DNA of 64,000 nt from Clostridium saccharoperbutylacetonicum N1-4(HMT) (GTDB taxonomy: Bacteria; Bacillota; Clostridia; Clostridiales; Clostridiaceae): NCBI RefSeq assembly GCF_000340885.1, contig NC_020291.1:6302001-6366000 (forward strand), given 5' to 3'. Below the pieces are notes generated by a model. That model saw only the letters and a list, made by a program, of their open reading frames with translations. It did not search any database and was not told the origin of the DNA. How positions within the stretch are numbered: the first letter of the stretch is position 1; each line of letters opens with the position of its first letter. Shown piece by piece: positions 8,872 through 19,100 of this stretch. The translations under genes and the position numbers were made by a program.

Positions 8872-10548
8872 TTAGACAACATATAATTTAAGTAAATCCT
8901 CAATTTCATCTTGTGGCAAAGGCTTACTAAAATAGTAACCTTGAATAATATTACAGCCTAATTCCTTTAGTAAATTAAGTTGTTCCTTTGTCTCCACACC
9001 TTCAGTAATTATCTTATATTTTAGGGTTTTAGATAATTCAATTATACATCTAATCACCGCCTGATTACTCTCATTTTTAATATCATCAACGAATGATTTG
9101 TCTATTTTCAGTGTACTAATTGGCAATTTAGTTAAATAATTTAGCGAGGAATATCCAATTCCAAAATCATCTAAAGCAATACTTATTCCATTATTCATAA
9201 GTTCCTTTAATTCTTCTATCTTCTCTTTACTAATTTGCATTAAAGTTCCTTCTGTTATTTCTAATTCAATAATTGACGGTTTAATGTTATTTTTCAAGCA
9301 TCCAGACAATACCTTTTCTATAAAATCACTTTCTTTTATCTGTATTGGAGATACATTTATTGATATTGTATTAAATTTGTACCCTCTGTTTTGCCAAACA
9401 TTTACATCCTTTAACACCTCATCAAAAACCCATTTTCCTATCTGAACTATAAACCCACTACTTTCAGCAATTGGAATAAATTCATCTGGCGAAACATTTC
9501 CAAGTTTATTATTCTTCCATCGCAAAAGTGCTTCAATTCCAATAATTCTATTATTTAAAGAATCTATTTGTGGTTGATAACAAATAGATAATTCTTTATC
9601 TATTATTGATTTTTTTAGTTCAACTTCAATTAAGGCTCTTCTAAAATACTCTTCTGATATTTTTTTATCAAAAAAGAAGCATTTATTTTTTCCAATTTGT
9701 TTCGATTTATATCTCGCAAAATCACAAAATTTTAATAATTCATCTATTTCTGAACTATCATGTGGAAAAACCGCTATACCTAAACTCACTGTAAGAAAAA
9801 TCGAATCTCCATTGATTTCAAATGGTTTATTAAGTCGTTCATGAATTTTGTTACATACTTCTTCTATTTCTTTTATGTAATTAAATTGATGAATTATCAA
9901 ACCAAAGTCATCTCCACCTAATCTGCCTAATTCACCAATTTCAGAAACCAACTCATTAATTGCTTGAGAAAAAACCTTTAAAACGCAATCTCCAAAGACA
10001 TTGCCCAGATTATAATTCAATGTTTTAAAGTTATCAATATTAATATGTATTAATGCACCTTTTTTATTATTATGTTTATTTTTCTCTATTGAATATTTTA
10101 ATTTTTTCAAAAAAAAGATCCTATTTGGTATTTTAGTTAAGCTATCGCATCCTTCAAATACATTGTCTTCCGTGACATTAACTATTATTCCCGAAAATAA
10201 ATCGTACGTTTCAGCTTTACCCTTAATTATTTTACCCTTAATAAAAATCCATCTCACTTCTCCATTTTGAGTTTTAATTCGAAATATACTTCTATATAAG
10301 GTTGACAAACCTTTAATATAATTATTAAATTCTTCTATTGCTAATATTTTATCTTCTTCATATGCAATACTTTCTATGAATTCAAACATATTACTAATAT
10401 TTTCAAATTTACACCCAACTATTTCTTGCACTTTTTCATAAATTATCATTTCACCCTTGTTTATACACCATTCTAAAACTCCAAAATCTCCTCCCTCAAT
10501 AGCGCGACTCAATATTTCTTCATTCTTTATGTTGTATAAATTATGCAT
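8872..10548 (-). CDS. PAS-GGDEF-EAL protein, probable c-di-GMP phosphodiesterase
   Basis: The 558-aa cytoplasmic protein has an N-terminal PAS-like region (about 10-130), a GGDEF domain (about 130-300) whose signature is GGDDF, and an EAL domain (about 310-555). The EAL domain keeps EALLRW, NVSP, EITE, DDFGIGYSSL, KIDKSFV and EGVET, so phosphodiesterase activity is likely. The GGDDF site may be weak or act as a GTP sensor. I place the start at the ATG (10546-10548): AGAGGTG lies 6 nt upstream, and the GTG three codons earlier is part of that Shine-Dalgarno itself. It is divergent from the HD-GYP gene, and two 20-bp palindromes lie between them. Confidence 0.88.
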   Translation of the reverse strand: MHNLYNIKNEEILSRAIEGGDFGVLEWCINKGEMIIYEKVQEIVGCKFENISNMFEFIESIAYEEDKILAIEEFNNYIKGLSTLYRSIFRIKTQNGEVRWIFIKGKIIKGKAETYDLFSGIIVNVTEDNVFEGCDSLTKIPNRIFFLKKLKYSIEKNKHNNKKGALIHINIDNFKTLNYNLGNVFGDCVLKVFSQAINELVSEIGELGRLGGDDFGLIIHQFNYIKEIEEVCNKIHERLNKPFEINGDSIFLTVSLGIAVFPHDSSEIDELLKFCDFARYKSKQIGKNKCFFFDKKISEEYFRRALIEVELKKSIIDKELSICYQPQIDSLNNRIIGIEALLRWKNNKLGNVSPDEFIPIAESSGFIVQIGKWVFDEVLKDVNVWQNRGYKFNTISINVSPIQIKESDFIEKVLSGCLKNNIKPSIIELEITEGTLMQISKEKIEELKELMNNGISIALDDFGIGYSSLNYLTKLPISTLKIDKSFVDDIKNESNQAVIRCIIELSKTLKYKIITEGVETKEQLNLLKELGCNIIQGYYFSKPLPQDEIEDLLKLYVV

Positions 10549-10631
10549 ATTACACACCTCTTATATATTTATTAAATATTAATTCAAAAGGCTTATACGT
10601 CACTATTAAAACGTTCAATATGTATTAATAG

Positions 10632-10651
10632 TACAAAATAGTTATTTTGTA
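10632..10651. promoter_or_regulatory. 20-bp palindromic site, copy 1 (operator or recombination site)
   Basis: TACAAAATA-GT-TATTTTGTA is a perfect 9-bp inverted repeat around a 2-bp centre, preceded by ATTAATAG. It lies 84 bp upstream of the GGDEF-EAL start. It is the exact reverse complement of copy 2 at 10820-10839. Such a symmetric site suggests binding of a dimeric regulator; the alternative is a recombination site for the nearby small tyrosine recombinase. Confidence 0.6.
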
Positions 10652-10819
10652 TTGTTTCAGTATAGCATAAAATTGTATAAAATCCAAATATTATTAATTT
10701 AAGAATACTATTAGCTAATTATTTGCTCAGAATCTTATCATTTTTAATTTTTATCCAATAATAGACAGTTACAATTTTACATTTATTTAAAAATTATATA
10801 TTTATATATACATTAATAG

Positions 10820-10839
10820 TACAAAATAACTATTTTGTA
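10820..10839. promoter_or_regulatory. 20-bp palindromic site, copy 2 (operator or recombination site)
   Basis: TACAAAATA-AC-TATTTTGTA is again preceded by ATTAATAG and lies 81 bp upstream of the HD-GYP start. It is placed symmetrically to copy 1 relative to the two divergent genes. A TATAAT -10 box for the HD-GYP gene lies downstream at 10878-10883, without a clear -35, which would fit a regulated promoter. Confidence 0.6.
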
Positions 10840-10919
10840 TCATTTTCATAAAATACGTCATTCTTTTTGTAAAATCATATAATAATGTCAGTTTCATAAA
10901 GGAGGATAAATCATATCTA

Positions 10920-12626
10920 ATGAAAATTTTCAACTTCGATGTAACCAAAATATTAGAATATTATTCGACGTCTCTAAAAAAACTTCGTTTTAGAAATAAA
11001 ATAGATATCAACAGTTTGGCCCTTAGTATAACTTATATATATTTTTTATCATTAATTATATTCCCTATATATTATTATATGATAACGGTCTTTTTCTTTT
11101 CCAATAAGTCACTAACTTTAGCTGTAAATATGATTACCAATTCACTATTTATATTCATAGCTTTATTAATAAGTTACTTTTTTATTAATAAAAGAATTCT
11201 AGAATTATTAAAATCAAAAAATGAGTTACAATCTTCAAATATCTTACTCGAATCAGCTTTAGAAAGTTCACAGGAACTCATGTTTTTCTCTTTGGACAAA
11301 AATTATCGTTATATTGCTTTTAATAATATTTATAAAGAATTTATTTTTCTTTTATACAAAGAGGAAATAAAAATTGGTATGAATATATTTGATATTATTA
11401 AAAATGGTACTAATAAAGAAGGTATTAAAAGTGATTTTGATAAAATCTTTAATGGCGAGAGTTTCACTACTATCAATAAATATTCAAATTCATATTGGCA
11501 AAGTTACTACTCACCATTAATATCAAAAAAGAATTCAATTGTTGGATTAACATCTTTTGCACTTAATATCACTACACTAAAAGAAAATGAAAACAGAAGT
11601 TTATTTTTAAGCTATCATGATGAATTAACCGGACTTTATAACAGACGCTTCTATGAAGAAAATTTAAAGCACATGGATATCAAAAATAATTATCCAATTT
11701 CCATTATTGTGTCAGATGTGAATGGGTTGAAATTTACAAATGATGTATTTGGTCATGTAGCTGGGGATGAACTTATAAAAACATTTGGTGAAATTCTGCA
11801 AATATTTTGTAAAGAAGAAGCTGTTATTGCTCGCATCGGAGGAGATGAGTTTCACATAGTACTTCCAAATACAAATTCTCTACAATCGAAACAGCTCATA
11901 GACAATATAAACGACTACATACAAAATAATCCCATTGAGAAAAGTGTTTTATCTGCTTCATTTGGCACAGCAACAAAATATAATTCTTATAAAACATTAA
12001 ATAAAATATGCAATAAAGCTGATAATTCTATGTATAGTCAAAAACTTCTTAATAGAGATATTTTTGAATCTAAATTATTAAACTATTTAACTTCAAATTT
12101 AAATGATAGCAGTTTAGTCCAACATTTTCATGGAAGAGAAGTGAGTTTACTTTGTAAGAAATTAGGCATTGCATTAGGTTTAAGTACAAATCAAATAAGA
12201 AAACTTGAATTAGCAGGCTTATTTCATGATGTCGGTAAAATAGCAATTAATTGCGATATATTATCCAAACCTAATCAACTTACTATGTCTGAATTAAATG
12301 AAATAAAACGTCATTCTGAAATCGGATATAAAATACTTAACTATTTAAATGAATATAGAAATATAGCTAACTATGTATTATATCATCATGAAAGAGTCGA
12401 TGGTCTTGGCTATCCACAAGGATTAAAGGGCAATAAGATACCTTTCTTTTCGAGAATTATACATGTTGCCGAGGCTTATCATTCGATGACAACTGACACC
12501 ATATATAGAAATGCTTTAGATATTGAAGATGCCGTAAATGAACTAAAACTAAATGCAGGCAGCCAATTTGATACATATATTACAAGAACCTTTATTGAAA
12601 AAGTTTTATGTGTTAATTGGGACTAA
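10920..12626 (+). CDS. Membrane GGDEF-HD-GYP protein (c-di-GMP synthesis/hydrolysis)
   Basis: The 568-aa protein has two membrane helices (about 35-57 and 72-92), a PAS-like region (about 110-210), a GGDEF domain (about 225-370) with intact RIGGDEF, and an HD-GYP domain (about 385-560) with HDVGK and HHERVDGLGYP. It therefore combines an apparently competent diguanylate cyclase with a phosphodiesterase of the HD-GYP class. AAAGGAGG (10898-10905) is 14 nt from the ATG, unusually far, and no in-frame start lies closer, so translation may be weak or the start may be non-standard. The gene is divergent from the GGDEF-EAL gene across a 370-bp region carrying two palindromic sites. The recombinase gene follows on the same strand. 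Confidence 0.88.
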   Translation: MKIFNFDVTKILEYYSTSLKKLRFRNKIDINSLALSITYIYFLSLIIFPIYYYMITVFFFSNKSLTLAVNMITNSLFIFIALLISYFFINKRILELLKSKNELQSSNILLESALESSQELMFFSLDKNYRYIAFNNIYKEFIFLLYKEEIKIGMNIFDIIKNGTNKEGIKSDFDKIFNGESFTTINKYSNSYWQSYYSPLISKKNSIVGLTSFALNITTLKENENRSLFLSYHDELTGLYNRRFYEENLKHMDIKNNYPISIIVSDVNGLKFTNDVFGHVAGDELIKTFGEILQIFCKEEAVIARIGGDEFHIVLPNTNSLQSKQLIDNINDYIQNNPIEKSVLSASFGTATKYNSYKTLNKICNKADNSMYSQKLLNRDIFESKLLNYLTSNLNDSSLVQHFHGREVSLLCKKLGIALGLSTNQIRKLELAGLFHDVGKIAINCDILSKPNQLTMSELNEIKRHSEIGYKILNYLNEYRNIANYVLYHHERVDGLGYPQGLKGNKIPFFSRIIHVAEAYHSMTTDTIYRNALDIEDAVNELKLNAGSQFDTYITRTFIEKVLCVNWD

Positions 12627-12778
12627 ACTATTTATCAAATAACTATCCTTCTATATCCTATTCTAAGATGATTATTATGTACTTTCTTCAAAAATAATTG
12701 GTTTTAAAATAATTATATGTTACAATAAAACAGTTCAAAAAATATATATTGACTAATTTTATCATAAGGAGGTTAATT

Positions 12779-13378
12779 TTGAAAAATAATTCTAGTGAAA
12801 GAATAAAATATTTAACACAATCCGAAGCAACGAGACTCTTCGACTCAATAGAGAACTCTTTCGATACACATAAAACAAGAAATCTAGCTATTTTTAGAAT
12901 TGCTTATAGATGTGGTTTAAGAGCTTCTGAAATTTCATTATTAAAATTCGAAAATTATAATAATTCTAAAGGTGAACTTTATTGTAAAAGACTAAAAGGA
13001 AGTAGCAATAACACTATAAGATTAGACCAAAAAACCAAGCAAATTTTAGATAGCTATATTTTTGAAACAAATATAACTGATGAATCTAATTTTCTATTCA
13101 AAAGCCAAAAAAGTAAGCCTATCTCAAGGCAAACCCTTGACTATTTGATGAAAAAATATTGTTCTTTAGCTAATATTTCTGACAAAACCAAGCATCATTT
13201 TCATGCATTGAAACATACTACTGCAGTTCATTTAGCTGAATCAGATATGGATATAAAAGAACTTCAGTGGTGGTTAGGACATAAAGCTATATCTAATACT
13301 GAAATATACTTTCAATTTACCACAAAGCAACAAGAAAGAATGTATAGTAAACTTAATGAAAAAAGTGAAATGGTGTAA
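12779..13378 (+). CDS. Small tyrosine recombinase (catalytic domain only)
   Basis: The 199-aa protein has the tyrosine recombinase catalytic fold with Arg48 (CGLRASE), Lys73 (KGSSN), His142-x-x-Lys145 (HALKH), His168 (LGHK) and nucleophile Tyr177 (TEIYFQF). The second catalytic position is Lys instead of the usual Arg. It has no SAM-like N-terminal core-binding domain and matches the size of FimB/FimE-type invertases rather than phage integrases or XerCD. AAGGAGG (12766-12772) sits 6 nt before a TTG, which I take as start; the longer frame would begin at a TTG upstream of the Shine-Dalgarno. It lies about 150 bp after the HD-GYP gene. Target sites are unknown. Confidence 0.85.
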   Translation: MKNNSSERIKYLTQSEATRLFDSIENSFDTHKTRNLAIFRIAYRCGLRASEISLLKFENYNNSKGELYCKRLKGSSNNTIRLDQKTKQILDSYIFETNITDESNFLFKSQKSKPISRQTLDYLMKKYCSLANISDKTKHHFHALKHTTAVHLAESDMDIKELQWWLGHKAISNTEIYFQFTTKQQERMYSKLNEKSEMV

Positions 13379-13381
13379 AAT

Positions 13382-13412
13382 AAAAAGTATCTAGCTAAGC
13401 AGATACCTTTTA
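13382..13412. terminator. Hairpin terminator between convergent recombinase and chemoreceptor genes
   Basis: GTATCT (13387-13392) pairs with AGATAC (13401-13406), extended by an A-run on the left and CTTTT on the right with one bulged C. The run of A on one side and T on the other suits termination from both strands of the converging genes. Confidence 0.7.
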
Positions 13413-13439
13413 TTTTAATTTATTAACCCCTTCATTATT

Positions 13440-15434
13440 TTAAATTTTAAATTTAGATATTTCCTCCATTAACTTTTCAGATAACTGTTTCAATTCATCA
13501 GTATCATGACCAAATCTATCCATGGTAGCTGTAACTTCTTCTGCTGAAGCAGTTACTTCCTCTGTTGATGAAGCTGTTTCTTCTGAAATAGCCGAACTAT
13601 TTTCTATTTGCACAACAAAGAGCTGCTTTTGAACTTGCATATCGTCTATTGAAGTCTCCACCTCTATAACTCTCTCTGTTAAAGTTGTTATAGAAAATAA
13701 TATATCATTAAATATTTTTTCTGTTTTTGTTACTGCTTGATTTTGCTCTAAATTAATGTTCTTAGTTCCATTCATGGCTTTTACTGCAACATCAGCTTTT
13801 GCTTGAATTTCTTCTATTATTATTTTAATTTGTTCTGTTGATTTTCTTGATTGTTCGGCAAGCTTTCTAATTTCATCAGCAACTACAGCAAATCCTTTTC
13901 CTGCTTCTCCTGCACGAGCAGCCTCAATTGATGCATTTAAAGAAAGTAAATTTGTTTGCTCTGTTATTTCATTTATAGCATTTGAAATTGTACTAATCTT
14001 TTTTACACTCTCATTCATATTAGAAACTATATCCGAAACCTTTGCCGTTGCTTCCATTGTTTCGTTATTTTTATTAATTAAAACACTAACAATTTCAATA
14101 CCATCCTTACTTAAATCTTTTGTATTCTGTGATACATTGCTCATATCTTTTGTTACATCTGAAATACTATCTAATTTTTTTGACAAATCTTCAATCCCTG
14201 TTACTGTCTCCTGAGAATTCTCAGCTAAATGAATAGCCCCTTCAGATATTTCTGAAACAGCTAATGACACTTGTGACATTGAAGCCGTTGTTTCTTCAGC
14301 CATACTTGAAAGATTAGAAGTCGTATCAAGTACTGTACTGGATGTCCTTTGGGCACTTTCCAGTAATTTCCCTATGTTTTTTATCATATCATTATAATCT
14401 TGCCCAAGTTGTCCCAATTCATCTTTTGATTTAACATCTATAACTGTAGATAAATCTCCATGGGAGGCTTTTGCAAATACCTCTTTTAATTTTTTAATAT
14501 TTAAAGCTATTCCCTTGCTTAATAATAACGACATAAAAATAGAAATAAAGAACATTATTAATATTATTATAGATGTTGTTATTATTATAGATCTTGTATC
14601 ATTTGATAATTCACCTTGTTCCAATGAAGCTATTAATTTCCAGCCTGTTAATTCATTTGTTTTGTATACGCCAAACTTTTGTACTCCAAAATAATCGTAA
14701 GTAATAAATCCACTTTCTCCTGACTTGACCTCCTGCCAATAAGACAATTTTGTAACTGTATCGGTATTAATTAAACTCTTATCAGGATGAGCTAATGTCA
14801 TTCCATCTGGATCAGTGATAAATACATATCCTGAATTTCCTATTTTCTTAGTTGATATACGCTCTGTAAGAGTTGATAAAGTACAATCCATTCCAATAAC
14901 TCCTACAATTTTACCATTCTTTAATACAGCTTGTACTATCCCAATAACGGTATTTCCAGTTACTGAATCTACATATGGTTTAGTTATAACAACCTTTCCT
15001 TTAGCTTTCATTCCCTCTTCATACCAAGATCTTTTTCTTGCATCATACCCATCCGGCATTTTTGAATTGGGATATATTGCAAATTTACCAGATTCACTTC
15101 CATAATATGTGTCAAGAATGTCTTTATTGCTTTCCTTTAAATTTTTCAATAAATCTGGCACATAATTGAAATCATCTTCAAAATCAACATTCACCACATT
15201 ATAATTATTTGCCATCATTGTAACTCTATCCGTGAATCCTGTAAAATAATCATTTAATCCACTATTCACTTCCGAAAGTGTTTGTGTGCTTGTAGTAACA
15301 AGTTTACTATTTAATATTGATTTTGATTGATTATAAGAAAAAAAACCTAATATAATTAATGGAATTATACAAATTGAAATCAAACTAATAATTAATTTAG
15401 TTCTAATACTATTAAAATCTAATTTTTTTAACAA
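13440..15434 (-). CDS. Methyl-accepting chemotaxis protein with dCache ligand-binding domain
   Basis: The 664-aa chemoreceptor has an N-terminal membrane helix (about 12-32) and an extracellular dCache-type sensor (about 35-280) with [24 protein letters not shown] and [17 protein letters not shown] second helix (about 285-310), HAMP (about 312-365) and a long coiled-coil signalling domain follow, the hairpin tip being [40 protein letters not shown]. dCache receptors commonly bind amino acids or organic acids; the ligand is unknown. AAAGGGGA precedes a TTG by 7 nt, which I take as the start. The ATG six codons upstream has no ribosome binding site and would place the Shine-Dalgarno inside the gene. 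It is monocistronic. Confidence 0.92.
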   Translation of the reverse strand: MLKKLDFNSIRTKLIISLISICIIPLIILGFFSYNQSKSILNSKLVTTSTQTLSEVNSGLNDYFTGFTDRVTMMANNYNVVNVDFEDDFNYVPDLLKNLKESNKDILDTYYGSESGKFAIYPNSKMPDGYDARKRSWYEEGMKAKGKVVITKPYVDSVTGNTVIGIVQAVLKNGKIVGVIGMDCTLSTLTERISTKKIGNSGYVFITDPDGMTLAHPDKSLINTDTVTKLSYWQEVKSGESGFITYDYFGVQKFGVYKTNELTGWKLIASLEQGELSNDTRSIIITTSIIILIMFFISIFMSLLLSKGIALNIKKLKEVFAKASHGDLSTVIDVKSKDELGQLGQDYNDMIKNIGKLLESAQRTSSTVLDTTSNLSSMAEETTASMSQVSLAVSEISEGAIHLAENSQETVTGIEDLSKKLDSISDVTKDMSNVSQNTKDLSKDGIEIVSVLINKNNETMEATAKVSDIVSNMNESVKKISTISNAINEITEQTNLLSLNASIEAARAGEAGKGFAVVADEIRKLAEQSRKSTEQIKIIIEEIQAKADVAVKAMNGTKNINLEQNQAVTKTEKIFNDILFSITTLTERVIEVETSIDDMQVQKQLFVVQIENSSAISEETASSTEEVTASAEEVTATMDRFGHDTDELKQLSEKLMEEISKFKI

Positions 15435-16105
15435 AAATATGTCCCCTTTCATTTATCGCGTACATAATAAGACTAAAAAATTGTTTTTATACCAATCAGT
15501 TTATTATCACTATTTTTTAAAAAGAATACAAGATAATATTTGTTAATAATGCTTTAATTATCATAATGGTTACATACATCTCTTAAGAATTCGTGATATT
15601 TCATTATTTTTAATCAAAATACCTACAAGCTAAATCTTGTTCCTCTGAAATGATATTTTTATATAAAAAAAGATAAAGTATAGCTTTAGATTTATATAAA
15701 TCCTTTCACTATACTCTATTTACTAAATTTATTTAATTACTCTATCTACCTAATCAAATAATCTATTATATTGATTCTATGAACTTTCAAACTTATAGTT
15801 AATCAACTTTTTTATTACTTCTTAAATCATTAATTATTGTTTCATAACTTATCTTTAAAAATTTTATCATTATTATATAACTCCTTGCATAATCTAGCTT
15901 GGTAAGCATATATTTTATAAGTTTTACTTGCTACTTTTTAAATTTCTATAAAATATAATTAGAATTTTCAATATCAGCAGAGTTTTACTTTAATTATATA
16001 AAAGTAAAACCCTAAATTGCCTTAAACACAATATATACTCACTGTAAAAACTTCACATATAATATTTTTCAACTATAAGTTATATTTATACATCTTACGT
16101 ACATT
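15435..16105. other. Intergenic region of about 670 bp between chemoreceptor and GH94 genes
   Basis: I find no gene. It holds a minus-strand terminator-like hairpin (15664-15715) and a perfect 10-bp inverted repeat, GTTTTACTTT (15982-15991) with AAAGTAAAAC (16001-16010), loop 9 nt, about 95 bp after the GH94 stop. The latter lacks a T-run on either strand. The rest is AT-rich and featureless to my reading. Confidence 0.5.
15664..15715 (-). terminator. Probable intrinsic terminator, minus strand
   Basis: AGTATAG (15677-15683) pairs with CTATACT (15709-15715), enclosing the palindrome GATTTATATAAATC (15689-15702). On the minus strand the stem is followed within a few bases by a run of T. It would end transcription coming from the GH94 operon, although it lies about 390 bp beyond the GH94 stop. 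Confidence 0.55.
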
Positions 16106-19100
16106 TTAACCAATATATATATCAATTGTATTTTTAGAACTAAAATTATCCTTTAATAATTCGTATTGAACTCTGCACCCACCACTTCTATAAGCATTTT
16201 CTATATAAGACAATTCCATCTTTTTACCATTCAATAATACTTTGGTAATACTCTCCCCTTGTTTGTTTATATGATAAACAAACGTTACTGGAATATGATT
16301 TACATGAAAATCAAACTTTAAATTATCCAACTCTTTAGGTATTACTGGATCAAGAATCAACAAATTATTATTCATACGGATACCTAATAAATTTGTAATT
16401 ATTTGATTTACATATATACCAGGGCCACTTGAATATATCCTCCATCCACCTTTTACATTAACATCACCAGTTCGTAGTTTTTCAAAATTCTCTTGAAAAT
16501 CATATCTTGTAGCAAATTCACCATCTGAACTGCTAAAGTAACAATTACTTTGTCTTAACTCAGCATTTGATACTTTTTCACTAATGTTAATTGGGTTTAT
16601 CCTCATAACTCCATCCCATGCTCTATTTGCATCACCAACTTTTGCCATCGCCTCTATATATCTAATGTGAGCATGCACATATTGTAAACCAATTTCCCTG
16701 CCTACATTAGATGCTTGTTCGGCACGTTTAAAAGTTTCACTAACTCCACCCTTATAAAAAGCCGGACAGTTCATCAATCGAACTCCATCAGGATGCATAA
16801 GTTCCCTATCAATAATAGCTATATTTTTTTCTGCCTGGTTTTTATCAACTAATTCACTAATAATACTCCTTGTCATTGGCAAAAGACGATACTGAATACC
16901 TATTTTCTTGTCTGTAGGATGTAGCATATATTCCATATGCTCTTTATCTTCAAGATATACAAAACCAGGAATGACACCATCTTTAATTAAATATTTTTCA
17001 AACGATTCTTTAATATCCATATACATTTGAACCAATTCTTTCCCATAAGAAACATCAACTTTGCCAATTTCTTCTGCTAATAACTTTATTACTTGATAAG
17101 CAAGAGTAACTGTCCAAGCACTGACTAAAGACTGTTTTAGTTCTTCATTTGCTGGTTGCAAGGTGTCATCCCAATCACCTCCACCATAAGAAATTAAATT
17201 TGTATCATATAAATATCTATCTTTTATACTACAAATACTTCGTTTTATATGGTCAAGAATACTTTCTTTATTTTTTGTAGCCACTCCATCTTTAAAATGA
17301 CGATATCCCACTTCACATTTTAGAATAGAATTATCACCTGTTACTCTTATATAATCTCCTACAACTTTTAATGGCCAAAAAACCACATCACCATGACAAT
17401 CATATTGACGGAAATTATATTTATCATACATAAACCATTGTGGCCATTCTCCGCTTTCATAAAATTGATTTTCAAAAATAATTTGAATTATTTCCCTTAC
17501 AAGACTGCTATGACCAGTTGACAAGAAGTACTCCAAAGGTCCTTGACAAACATCTCTTGTTCCCCAGGCTGCACCTCCGGGCTGCTCTAATCCATGCGGT
17601 GCTATATAATGAATCATAGCATTATGGGTATACCACCAAAGTATTTCATTAATTTTCTCAATATTTTTTTGCTCTGATCCAGACAACGATAGATTAAATC
17701 CACCCATAAGTTTCTTATAAATATCCAAGTATTGCTTTTCATTTTCTTTAAAACTTCCTAACCCGATATCTTCTACTATTTCTTCACTATTGTCTTCAAT
17801 TCTTCCAGAAATAATAATTCTGAATGTATTAACAGACTTTGTGCTAATAGTTAAGAAAGTATGATTGTACGAATTGTTGTTTTCAAAAAAAACTCTGTCA
17901 TCACTCATTTCAAATTCAGTACCTTCTATTCTCATTTTATAATACAAATTTGGATAAACTTCTTTTATCAAATTATCTTCATCAGGGATAAATATTAGAT
18001 CTCTATCCTTTTGAATTACTTGAATTTTTTCGTCATATTCCTGATTACCCATAACAAGTTGTTGAGTAATAATAAATTCATATTCGTATCCATTTTTCGA
18101 AGTTACTTCTAATACAATATCCGCTTTCTTTGCAATAGAATATGAAGTAATAGTTAGTATATCATTTCCTATTTTATAAAACCATCTACTATAATTCATC
18201 CCCATTTCATATACTGCCGGAAGTGTTAGTAAATGATATATTCCCTCTATTTTCACATATATTCTTTGTCCAGAATTCTTGAACAAATTTAAGTGTCCTC
18301 TTGCGGTTGAAATAAGTTTATGCATATTTGTATTTCCAACCACTACATGAGAATTAAAAATTCCATACATATAGTTTGTAGAACTTATTATCTCCCTACT
18401 CACATATTCATCATCTACCGTTGTCAAAATAATATGTCCATGTGGACGCTCCACAGCTAATTCTTTTTCTCTCATGACTACATGACTGTGTTTTTCCGTA
18501 AAGAAAGATAGAAGTTTATCCCCTCCATATTCTTCAAACTTTTTGCTAGGGAAATAAGAATCAAGTTCTTCCTTTAATAACTGTTCTGATGCAAAAGGAT
18601 CTCCAAATGTCTTTTTCATATGTATTTTTTCTAACTCTTTGGATTCTTTTTGCTTTTGTCTATCACTAGAAAATAACTCATAAGCAGATAGCAACTCTTC
18701 CTCATAATCAATTTTTTCAATTCTATGTGTATAGTTTGATTTTATTAAACTATAAAAAGTTATATTTTTTCTTCCATCTATGTTCATTTTTTGTGTCTGC
18801 ATTCCTATATATGCCATCTCAAACTGATAATTAGCATTTGGCAAACCTTTTTCTAAAATTTCTGGCTTATTTGTTTCTTTATAACTTTTTCCAAAAAATT
18901 GCATAGCATCTGTACTATATGCAACAATTTCTGTATCAATACTCCCTTGTTGAATATAAGGAAATCCATATTCTTGCTCTTGGTTTTGCCTAGAACTTAC
19001 TACATAACCATGCTTTCCCTTCAAAATTGTATGATCTAGATATTGGCTAACATACAACTCATTAGTGAGTGTATCATTCTTTCTTGCAAGACTAATATCC

